A DNA stretch of 64,000 nt from Sulfurospirillaceae bacterium (GTDB taxonomy: Bacteria; Campylobacterota; Campylobacteria; Campylobacterales; Sulfurospirillaceae). Under the pieces are notes generated by a model. It did not search any database and was not told the DNA's origin. It saw only the letters and a list, made by a program, of their open reading frames with translations. Position 1 is the stretch's first letter; every line of letters begins with the position of its first letter. The position numbers were made by a program, and so were the translations under genes. The stretch lies in NCBI GenBank assembly GCA_028692875.1, contig JAQUWL010000003.1, positions 1 to 64,000 on the forward strand, given 5' to 3'. Below, one piece after another: positions 8,197 through 15,639 of the stretch.

Positions 8197-9529
8197 AGAG
8201 ATTGTTGAGCGTATCGAAGGAGAGGCAGTTTTAGAGTTAGAGTGGGAAAAAAACAAAATCAATTTTGCGAAAATAAAATTTTTTAACTATCGAGGGCTTG
8301 AGCAAATTATGGTTTCAAGACCACTTTATGATGCTCTTGTTATAACTCCTAGAGTTTGTGGTATTTGCTCAAGTGCACACGCTAACGCTTCTATACTTGC
8401 GATTGAAGATTGCTATACCTCTTTTGGCGAAAATTTGAATATCTCCGCTAAGGCTAAGGCTATAAGAGAGATAGTTTTAAATATTGAAAAGATTCACAAT
8501 CATATAAAGTGGTACTACTTCACAATCCTCCCAGAGCTAAAAAAAATAGACAATAACGGCAAAAAAACAGCTTATGCGTTTGCTCAAAAAGAGTGGTTTG
8601 AAGCCCAAAAGGCAATCGTTACCATCTTGAAGGCAGGTAGTATTTTTTCAGGACAGTGGCCACACGCCTCTTTTTTAATGGCAGGAGGCGTTACATGTGA
8701 CCCTCTTAGGTCGGATGTAACTCAAGCACAAAATATAGTGGATGAAGTGATTGATTTTTGCGAAGAGCATATTTTTGGTATGAGCCTTAGTGAGTTTTTG
8801 GGTATCGACTCTTCTATACAGATTATGGGTTCTAACTCTTCGTTGTCCGATGGCATGGATATTTTGATGCGTCACGGATTTGATAGTATTGGGCGTAGCT
8901 TTGATAAGTTTATAGCTTTGGGTGAGTCTTACATGTATGATGAGGCTAGCAAGGCGGTAAAAACTACTGTTGTTAAGGCAGATGTAAAATTTGTGAGCGA
9001 AAGTTTGGAGCATACTTTTTTTGAATCTAAAGCAAATGGTTATACTTATTCAAAGAGTGCCATGTATAAGAAAAATTATTTTGAAGTTGGACCAATGGCT
9101 CGTTTAATTATTGGCAAAGACCCATTGATAAGGGATTTTCATAGACGATTTAAAGATTCTGTTGTGACGCGTGTTGTCTCCAGAGTCGCAGAAATCGCCC
9201 ATCTTTTAAATAGAACACAATATCTCTTGAGGCATTTGGATATTTCTCAAGTCTCTTGCAAAAAACCAAAAATACATCTAAAGGTGCTAAGTGGCGAAGG
9301 TGTTGGTGCGGTCGAAGGTGCAAGGGGGAGCTTGATTCATCGAGTTAGGGTAAAAGAGGGTATCATTAAAGAGTATGACATCATAACCCCAACAGTATGG
9401 AATCTAGGTAATGGGTCGCAAGAAAATCCATCCATTGCTCAAGAGGCAATTATAGGTATTGATAGCATTAGTAAGGCCGATATAGTATTTAAAAGTTTTG
9501 ATGTCTGCTCCGTATGTACTACGCAATAA
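8183..9529 (+). CDS. NiFe hydrogenase large subunit, cytoplasmic group 2-like, no C-terminal extension (HupV-like)
   Basis: A 448-residue large subunit, which holds the NiFe active site. The N-terminal ligand motif is RVCGIC (Cys59, Cys62) and the C-terminal one is DVCSVCTTQ (Cys442, Cys445). The protein ends right there: Gln stands where catalytic uptake enzymes have the His after which the maturation protease cuts, and there is no tail to remove. Lack of a C-terminal extension is a described property of regulatory H2-sensing hydrogenases. No HoxJ-type kinase lies nearby; the partner may be the overlapping TetR regulator. An alternative role is supplying electrons for carbon fixation, as proposed for cytoplasmic group 2 enzymes. 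Confidence 0.88.
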   Translation: MKITKEIVERIEGEAVLELEWEKNKINFAKIKFFNYRGLEQIMVSRPLYDALVITPRVCGICSSAHANASILAIEDCYTSFGENLNISAKAKAIREIVLNIEKIHNHIKWYYFTILPELKKIDNNGKKTAYAFAQKEWFEAQKAIVTILKAGSIFSGQWPHASFLMAGGVTCDPLRSDVTQAQNIVDEVIDFCEEHIFGMSLSEFLGIDSSIQIMGSNSSLSDGMDILMRHGFDSIGRSFDKFIALGESYMYDEASKAVKTTVVKADVKFVSESLEHTFFESKANGYTYSKSAMYKKNYFEVGPMARLIIGKDPLIRDFHRRFKDSVVTRVVSRVAEIAHLLNRTQYLLRHLDISQVSCKKPKIHLKVLSGEGVGAVEGARGSLIHRVRVKEGIIKEYDIITPTVWNLGNGSQENPSIAQEAIIGIDSISKADIVFKSFDVCSVCTTQ

Positions 9530-9632
9530 TTTTTTTAATTAAAATTAATGTTTAATGCTTATTTAATAATTTTTTAAAAAAATAGAATTTTTATCCTATT
9601 GTTTTGTTACAAATATTCACAAACCAATTAAA

Positions 9633-9648
9633 GTAAACCGAAGTTTAC
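9633..9648. repeat. Short inverted repeat in hydA upstream region
   Basis: GTAAAC-CGAA-GTTTAC, 6-bp perfect arms with a 4-base loop, in an otherwise AT-rich stretch. It could be an additional regulator site or a small hairpin; no T-run follows, so it is not a terminator. Confidence 0.35.
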
Positions 9649-9690
9649 CGATAGATATTATTACATTTAGGTTTGATTGGATTAAATAAT

Positions 9691-9710
9691 AAATGAACAA
9701 TCATTCATTT
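9691..9710. promoter_or_regulatory. Candidate TetR-family operator upstream of hydA
   Basis: Perfect inverted repeat AAATGAA-CAATCA-TTCATTT (7-bp arms, 6-bp spacer). Size and symmetry resemble operators of TetR-family repressors. It lies about 19 bases upstream of the TATAAA box at 9729, where a bound repressor would block RNA polymerase. The likely binder is the TetR protein encoded at 6720-7310. Binding is inferred, the palindrome is directly seen. Confidence 0.55.
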
Positions 9711-9763
9711 GCTTGTTGAAATATTTTTTATAAAGATTTGGAAATTTTAAATAGGAGAAACTC

Positions 9764-10924
9764 ATGGAGCACACCGAACTGTACCAAAAGCTTACCGACA
9801 GGCTCAGCAAGCTTGAGAAGTTCCCTCGCATCAAAGAGGAGAAGTCTATTGCGACCTTAATGGATGAGCATGGCATTAGTCGTAGGGATTTTATGAAGTG
9901 GGCAGCTGGCATGACAGCAATGCTTTCATTGCCCTCAACATTTACGCCACTTATGGCACAAGCTGCAGAGCTAACTGATAGACTGCCCGTTGTTTGGTTG
10001 CATATGGCAGAGTGTACGGGCTGTAGTGAGAGCTTGCTAAGAAGTGATGCACCGACTATTGATAGTTTGATATTCGATCATATATCTTTAGAGTATCACG
10101 AGACTGTTATGGCAGCGGCTGGTTGGCAAGCAGAGCATAACCTTGAAAGTGCTCTTGAGCGATTTAAAGGTAAACTGATCTTGATGGTAGAAGGCGGTAT
10201 TCCAGCAGGAGATAGTCAATTTTACTTGACCGTTGGACCGCACGGACAAACAGGACAAGAGAGTGCTAGAAAAGCGGCTGATGCAGCAGCAGCTATATTT
10301 GCTATCGGTTCTTGTTCAAGCTTTGGTGGAATTCAAGCAGCGTATCCAAACCCAACAAATGCCCAGCCATTAAGTAAGATTACAAATAAGCCAGTTATAA
10401 ATGTTCCAGGATGTCCTCCAAGCGAGAAGAACATTGTAGGAAACGTTTTGCATTACATTTTGTTTGGCACATTGCCAGCACTTGATGCTTACAATCGACC
10501 AAAATGGGCTTATGGTATGCGTATCCACGATTTATGCGAGAGACGTGGACATTTTGATGCAGGTGAATTCGTACAGCAATTTGGCGATGAGGGTGCTAAA
10601 AAAGGATATTGTCTTTACAAAGTTGGTTGTAAAGGTCCTTATACTTTTAACAACTGCTCTCGTGAGAGATTTAATCAACATACTTCGTGGCCAGTACAAG
10701 CAGGTCATGGATGTATCGGATGTTCTGAGCCAGATTTTTGGGACAACATGGGACCATTTGAGGAGCCTTTGGGTAGCAGACTGTATCACACGGTTTATGG
10801 CGAAGGCGCAGACAAAACAGCTGATAAAGTTGGTGTCGCATTATTGACCGCAACTGCCGTAGGTATTGCTGCTCATGCCGCTATTGCTGCGGTTAAGGGC
10901 AGTCCGAAAAACGATGAAGAATAA
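9764..10924 (+). CDS. hydA: Membrane-bound uptake NiFe hydrogenase small subunit
   Basis: Small subunit of the periplasmic respiratory uptake hydrogenase; it passes electrons from H2 through three iron-sulfur clusters to the cytochrome b subunit. The 386-residue precursor has a Tat signal (SRRDFMKWAAGM, Arg40-Arg41) preceded by an unusually long 39-residue charged N-terminus as in other Campylobacterota, with likely cleavage after LMAQA. Cluster ligands include HMAECTGCSES, GSCSSFGG, PGCPPS and the C-terminal CIGCSEPDFWD. A hydrophobic C-terminal helix (VALLTATAVGIAAHAAIAAV) anchors it in the membrane. First gene of the hydABCDE operon. Confidence 0.96.
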   Translation: MEHTELYQKLTDRLSKLEKFPRIKEEKSIATLMDEHGISRRDFMKWAAGMTAMLSLPSTFTPLMAQAAELTDRLPVVWLHMAECTGCSESLLRSDAPTIDSLIFDHISLEYHETVMAAAGWQAEHNLESALERFKGKLILMVEGGIPAGDSQFYLTVGPHGQTGQESARKAADAAAAIFAIGSCSSFGGIQAAYPNPTNAQPLSKITNKPVINVPGCPPSEKNIVGNVLHYILFGTLPALDAYNRPKWAYGMRIHDLCERRGHFDAGEFVQQFGDEGAKKGYCLYKVGCKGPYTFNNCSRERFNQHTSWPVQAGHGCIGCSEPDFWDNMGPFEEPLGSRLYHTVYGEGADKTADKVGVALLTATAVGIAAHAAIAAVKGSPKNDEE

Positions 10925-10940
10925 GTGTTAAGGAAAAATC

Positions 10941-12689
10941 ATGAGTAAAAGAATAGTAGTTGACCCAATCACTAGAATAGAGGGGCACCTGAGAGTTGAA
11001 GTCGTTGTTGACGATAACAATGTTGTGACAGAAGCCTATTCATCCGCAACACTGTGGAGAGGAATAGAGACCATTCTAAAGGGTAGAGACCCTAGAGATG
11101 CAGGTTTTATGACACAAAGAATTTGTGGCGTTTGTACCTATTCTCACTATAAAGCGGGTATTCAAGCAGTTGAAGATGCTCTTGGTATAGAGCCTCCATT
11201 AAATGCAAAACTTACAAGAACATTGATGAATGTTGCACTTTTTTTGCATGACCATACAGTTCATTTTTATCATCTTCACGGACTAGATTGGGTAGATGTG
11301 GTTTCTGCTCTTAAAGCTGATCCGCACAAAGCTGCGGCAGAAGCTTTTCAATACACTGATGCTCCTATCGCATGTGGTGCTGATGATTTGGTGGCAGCTC
11401 AAAAAAGAGTGGCAGAGTTTGTTAAAAGAGGGCATCTTGGACCATTTGCAAATGCTTATTGGGGACATTCAACTTACAAGTTGACACCAGAGCAAAATCT
11501 TATTGCGTTGTCTCACTATCTTAAGGCACTAGAGCTACAAAGAGTTGCAGCACAGATGATGGCTATATTCGGTGCAAAACAGCCTCACCCACAAAGCTTG
11601 ACAGTTGGTGGTGTGACGTGCATTATGGATCTTGAATCTCCAGCACGTTTGGGTGAATATATGACAAAGTTTAAAGAGATGGCAGATTTTGTAAACCGTG
11701 CTTACTATCCAGATGTTGTTATGGCAGGTAAGGCATATGCTGGGGAAATGAGTGTTAATGCTGGACTTGGTATTCCTAACTTGTTTACATATAAAGAGTT
11801 CCAAATCAATAGCAAAGAGTATCTATTTGATAGTGGTGTTATGTTTGGAGAAGATGTTATAAATCTTGTAAGTGGAAAGCCGTTCAAGGTACATCCTCTT
11901 GATGAGAGCAAGATTACTGAAGAAGCAACACGTGCTTGGTATAAAGATGATGCACCTCTTCATCCGTACGATGGAAAGCAAAATCCTCACTATACTGGCT
12001 TTAAAGAGGCACAAACAGTCAACGGAAAGGGCGAGCTTGCTCCAACGCAAGTTATTCACGAAGATGGAAAATACTCTTGGATTAAAGCACCTCGTTATGA
12101 TGGAAAACCTTTGCAAGTGGGACCATTGGCAAATATCGTTGTTAACTATGCATTGGGCAATAAGCGTGTTGTCAAGGTAGTTGACCAATTTTTAAAAGAT
12201 ACAGGTCTTCCTATTACGGCAGTTGCTTCAACTTTGGGAAGAACAGCTTGTCGTATGCTTGAGACAAAAGTTATCGCCGACAATGGACTTGAGGTTTTTA
12301 ATGCATTGATTCAAAATCTTAAAGTAGATAGTTCTACTTGTGCAACGTACAAAATCGACAAAAACAAAGAGTATAAAGGACGCTATATTGGCAATGTTCC
12401 ACGAGGTGTCTTAAGTCACTGGGTTAAGATTAAAGATGGTGCTATTGAAAACTATCAAGCTGTTGTGCCTTCAACTTGGAATGCTAGTCCAAAAGATGCA
12501 AAAGGTGCTAGAGGACCTTATGAAGAGTCATTGGTTGGTTTGAAAATCGCCGATTTGTCTCAGCCGTTAGAGATTATTAGAATTATTCACTCTTTTGATC
12601 CTTGTATTGCGTGTGCTGTACATGTAATGGATACAAAAGGCAATGAAATGAGTAGTTACAAGGTAAATCCTAGTGGTTCGAGTTGCTAA
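10941..12689 (+). CDS. hydB: Membrane-bound uptake NiFe hydrogenase large subunit
   Basis: Catalytic large subunit that oxidises H2 at the NiFe(CN)2CO site; exported through the Tat system bound to HydA. The 582-residue protein has the N-terminal Ni ligands in RICGVC (Cys62, Cys65) and the C-terminal ligands in DPCIACAVH (Cys555, Cys558, His561). A 21-residue tail starting VMDTKG follows His561 and is expected to be removed by the HydD protease after nickel insertion, in contrast to the tail-less large subunit at 8183-9529. Lies 16 bases downstream of hydA. Confidence 0.97.
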   Translation: MSKRIVVDPITRIEGHLRVEVVVDDNNVVTEAYSSATLWRGIETILKGRDPRDAGFMTQRICGVCTYSHYKAGIQAVEDALGIEPPLNAKLTRTLMNVALFLHDHTVHFYHLHGLDWVDVVSALKADPHKAAAEAFQYTDAPIACGADDLVAAQKRVAEFVKRGHLGPFANAYWGHSTYKLTPEQNLIALSHYLKALELQRVAAQMMAIFGAKQPHPQSLTVGGVTCIMDLESPARLGEYMTKFKEMADFVNRAYYPDVVMAGKAYAGEMSVNAGLGIPNLFTYKEFQINSKEYLFDSGVMFGEDVINLVSGKPFKVHPLDESKITEEATRAWYKDDAPLHPYDGKQNPHYTGFKEAQTVNGKGELAPTQVIHEDGKYSWIKAPRYDGKPLQVGPLANIVVNYALGNKRVVKVVDQFLKDTGLPITAVASTLGRTACRMLETKVIADNGLEVFNALIQNLKVDSSTCATYKIDKNKEYKGRYIGNVPRGVLSHWVKIKDGAIENYQAVVPSTWNASPKDAKGARGPYEESLVGLKIADLSQPLEIIRIIHSFDPCIACAVHVMDTKGNEMSSYKVNPSGSSC

Positions 12690-12709
12690 AAAGCGAAAGG
12701 GAGTCTACA

Positions 12710-13384
12710 ATGGGAAAAAGAAAAACAGAATTTGAATTCTCTGCGGGGTTACGCTGGACGCACTGGATTAGGGCAGTTTCTATATTTGCTCTAACCGTTA
12801 GTGGCTTTTACCTTGCTTATGTATTCATATCGCCAGAAACATCAGATGAGCCTGTTTTGTTTTTAAATGCGAAATTCAGAATGTGGCATGAGATAATAGG
12901 ATTTGTTTTGATTGCAGTTACCATTTTTAAATCGTACCTCTTTCTTGCCGATAGAGTAAGCATTAAAGAAAGGGTGGCTTTTTGGGATCTTGTAAATCCA
13001 AAAATATGGTATCAGCAAATTATGTATTATCTATTTTTAGGAAAACACCCAGAGCTTAAAGGTGCATACAACCCTATCCAGTTTTTAGCATATATTGGAT
13101 TGTATGCCATGGTATTTTTGATATGTGTTACAGGTGTTATATTGTATGCACACTCATACCACGAAGGACTTGGTGGTGTTTTGTTGGGATTTGTTAGACC
13201 ACTTGAAGCGTGGATGGGTGGTTTGTCTATGGTAAGAGAGATTCACCATATAGCGATGTGGGCAATATTAATTTTTGTTCCTGTACATATCTATATGGCT
13301 ATATTTAACTCTATTATGGGCAAAGAAGGCTCTATCGATGCGATTATTAGTGGTTACAGATTTAACAAAACTGATAAACATTAA
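12710..13384 (+). CDS. hydC: NiFe hydrogenase cytochrome b subunit
   Basis: Di-heme membrane cytochrome that takes electrons from HydA and reduces the quinone pool. The protein has four hydrophobic helices with candidate heme-ligating histidines in RWTHWIRAV, FRMWHEIIGF, YAHSYHEGLGG and REIHHIAMW. The start is placed at ATG 12710 behind GAAAGGGAG; an upstream in-frame TTG at 12683 would add nine residues within the end of hydB and lacks a ribosome site. 224 residues, typical for the family. Confidence 0.94.
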   Translation: MGKRKTEFEFSAGLRWTHWIRAVSIFALTVSGFYLAYVFISPETSDEPVLFLNAKFRMWHEIIGFVLIAVTIFKSYLFLADRVSIKERVAFWDLVNPKIWYQQIMYYLFLGKHPELKGAYNPIQFLAYIGLYAMVFLICVTGVILYAHSYHEGLGGVLLGFVRPLEAWMGGLSMVREIHHIAMWAILIFVPVHIYMAIFNSIMGKEGSIDAIISGYRFNKTDKH

Positions 13385-13399
13385 TCAAGAGTTTGATTT

Positions 13400-13939
13400 T
13401 TGAGAGTATTGGTTTTAGGCATTGGCAATGTGATGTTCTCCGACGAAGGCGTCGGAGTTCATCTTTGCCGCCTTGTTGAACAAAAGTATGCGTTTTCTTC
13501 GGAGCAGCACTCTTTACATTTTGTGGATGGTGGAACACTCGCTCAAAGACTTATCCCCGTTATTGCTGAATATGACTATCTGATAGTTTTGGATTGCGTT
13601 GATGCAAATGATGGTAAAATAGGCGATGTCTATTTTTTTGATTTTGATAATGTGCCAGAGAGTATCTCGTGGCAGGGTAGCGCTCACGAGATTGAGATGC
13701 TACAAACTTTAAAGATGATGGATATGGTGGGCGACCGTCCGCCAACAAAAATCGTAGGTATTATTCCAGAAGTCGTTAACGACACGACCTTGCAAATGAC
13801 TCCAAGTGTTATAAAAGGTAGTGAAGTGATGGAAAAAACGCTATTAAAACATCTTGAGGAGCTTGGTTTTTCTTATAAAAAAATGTCTGATATTGGCATT
13901 CAAGAAGTTGCCGATGCCTCATGTAAAGAGGATAGATGA
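13400..13939 (+). CDS. hydD: Hydrogenase maturation endopeptidase (M52 family)
   Basis: Protease that cleaves the C-terminal extension of HydB after nickel insertion. The 179-residue protein shows the family motifs: GIGNVMFSDEGVG (Glu of the nickel-sensing site), VDGGTLAQRL, LIVLDCVDA (Asp) and SAHEIEMLQTL (His). The start is TTG at 13400 with a CAAGAG site. Its stop overlaps the start of hydE in an ATGA arrangement. The tail-less group 2-like enzyme would not need it. Confidence 0.93.
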   Translation: MRVLVLGIGNVMFSDEGVGVHLCRLVEQKYAFSSEQHSLHFVDGGTLAQRLIPVIAEYDYLIVLDCVDANDGKIGDVYFFDFDNVPESISWQGSAHEIEMLQTLKMMDMVGDRPPTKIVGIIPEVVNDTTLQMTPSVIKGSEVMEKTLLKHLEELGFSYKKMSDIGIQEVADASCKEDR

Positions 13940-15639
13940 TATTAAAATTTGAATTTAACTATATCTCAAACAACAATGTTTTAGAAAACCTGCTTGAGTT
14001 TACATGTAAGGATTTTGGCATACGATATGCCATAAAAAAAGAGAACAGCATCGTTGTTCTTTATGTGCAAGATGATAAAAATTCTACACTTGAGGCTTTT
14101 GCTGATTTTTTATCCCAAAGAGTTCCTTTGTCTATCTTTTTTAAAGCCTTAAGTGTAACCGTTGAAGATATTTTTCCAAAAGAAACAGATGTTTTGCCAG
14201 AGTGTACGCTTAGCTTGCCTTTTACGCCTTGTGTGCTAACTCGCATAAAGGATGAGAATAGCGAAGACTACCAAAATCCATTTGCAAAAAATGAGATTGG
14301 CGCTATTGATTGTGACTCAAAAATATTGGTTCTTTTCAAGGACAATGAAGATATTTTAGTGGCAAATACTTCGGGCGAATATTCGTTGATTTGTGACAAA
14401 ATAGCTCAATTGCTACTTCAAGGAGAGATGGTAAAGATAAACACCGCAACAGGTATTTATACATTTGGTGTGATTGAGCATATTAAAAGTAGGGCGCTTG
14501 ACTCATTTGAGGTTGTGGCAACGGATTTGTCTGTGGTTGAAAAAATGGTCGTCATTAAAGATAATGAGATTAAAGCTTTGGCTTCATTTGAAAGACCCAT
14601 TATAAAATTGCGTGTAAATACACTTTATGCCTCTAAAGATATTTTGCCTTGCACTAAGGTTAGGCTTGGTTTGGCAGATGATGCTCTTACTTACTTGATT
14701 TGCCAGAAGGCTTTTGAAAAAGGTGTTCACTTTTTATACAAAACAGCTCAAGTGGTTTCTACATGTAGCTATTGTTTAGAGACAGGCATAAAGAGCCATA
14801 GAGAGCCTGTTGAGGTTTGTGTGTTGGAAAATGGCGAGATGCTTATCGTCAAGGGGTCGTACTACGCAAGCTCTGCTCTTAAGGGCAATCTGGCAAAATT
14901 TGAAAATTCATGTCATGCTCAATTTGCCTCAGTGATGCAAGAACACCATCTTTTTGATGTGAAGGCGGGCTGTTTTTATATGAGTAAAAAAGGCGATGAT
15001 AAGCTTATGTTTCACTCCAAAGAGAGGGGAATGTTGGACTTTGTTAGCTTTCCCACTCCTTCGTCGTTTCTAGAGATTTTTGAGACTATCGCAAATAGTA
15101 GTGAATCTGGCAAAAAGTTGATAGAAAACTATCGAGCAAATTTTCCGCACATTTACGATGTCGCTATTGGTACAAAGATTCCAGAAAATGCACCTAAAAG
15201 TATCTATACTTTATGGAAAATTGTCTCTATCGTGATGGGATTTAGTGAAAATTTTAATGAAGCAAGTGAAGTTTTAATATCTAATGCCGAGACGTTTAGC
15301 GGAAAAAAAGGCCCTCGAATGGACTATTATCTTCAGAATAAAGAGGCACTAAAGTCTGATTTTGATGCTATAAAACTTATTAAAAGTGGTATGAGTTTTA
15401 AACTAGCAGGAACGGATGATATAACGCTGAGTTACGGATATATGGAGAGTTTGTGCTATTTTCTATCTGATACAGCAGATGCATATAAGGAAAACATCGG
15501 AAGCCAAAAGATTGTACTATGTGGTTCTCTTTTTGGGGTTAAAAGATTTTGTGAAGTTACATGTAAAAACATTATGCCAAACCACACCATCTGTTTTAAC
15601 AAAGAGCTTCCAATAGATATTTTACAGTGTGATGACTAG
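13936..15639 (+). CDS. hydE: Hydrogenase accessory protein HydE (Campylobacterota type)
   Basis: The fifth gene of the hydABCDE operon, known from Wolinella and Helicobacter as needed for hydrogenase activity, but without an assigned biochemical role. The 567-residue protein has cysteine pairs in CSYC and near the FTCKDF, PFTPC and VTCKNIMPNH positions, no signal peptide and no membrane helix. The C-terminal segment (QKIVLCGSLFGVKRF to CFNKELPID) resembles the HypF C-terminal segment (NTYLSGGVFQNRTLL to FFHNHLPSN), suggesting a degenerate HypF-like relative; that is my reading and not proven. Overlaps hydD by four bases and hypF by about eight. Confidence 0.8.
   Translation: MILKFEFNYISNNNVLENLLEFTCKDFGIRYAIKKENSIVVLYVQDDKNSTLEAFADFLSQRVPLSIFFKALSVTVEDIFPKETDVLPECTLSLPFTPCVLTRIKDENSEDYQNPFAKNEIGAIDCDSKILVLFKDNEDILVANTSGEYSLICDKIAQLLLQGEMVKINTATGIYTFGVIEHIKSRALDSFEVVATDLSVVEKMVVIKDNEIKALASFERPIIKLRVNTLYASKDILPCTKVRLGLADDALTYLICQKAFEKGVHFLYKTAQVVSTCSYCLETGIKSHREPVEVCVLENGEMLIVKGSYYASSALKGNLAKFENSCHAQFASVMQEHHLFDVKAGCFYMSKKGDDKLMFHSKERGMLDFVSFPTPSSFLEIFETIANSSESGKKLIENYRANFPHIYDVAIGTKIPENAPKSIYTLWKIVSIVMGFSENFNEASEVLISNAETFSGKKGPRMDYYLQNKEALKSDFDAIKLIKSGMSFKLAGTDDITLSYGYMESLCYFLSDTADAYKENIGSQKIVLCGSLFGVKRFCEVTCKNIMPNHTICFNKELPIDILQCDD

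Larger units (their letters stand above)
9530..9763 (+). promoter_or_regulatory. Promoter/leader region of the hydABCDE hydrogenase operon
   Basis: The largest gene-free stretch in the window, very AT-rich. It contains a GTAAAC-CGAA-GTTTAC inverted repeat (9633-9648), a perfect 20-bp TetR-type palindrome (9691-9710), a TATAAA -10 candidate at 9729-9734 and an AGGAG ribosome site just before the hydA ATG. No clear -35 box or rho-independent terminator for the upstream genes is visible, so some read-through from the upstream hydrogenase genes is possible. Confidence 0.6.

Noticed and set aside
10463-10480. TTTGGCACATTGCC, partial sigma-54 look-alike in hydA
   Set aside because: It is inside a conserved coding region and lacks the TTGC -12 element at the right distance.
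11823-12188. 121-codon antisense frame in hydB
   Set aside because: Lies entirely within a conserved catalytic subunit and has no supporting signal.
12683-12709. Upstream TTG start for hydC
   Set aside because: It would place the start inside the hydB end without a ribosome site; ATG 12710 has GAAAGGGAG in front and gives the family N-terminus.
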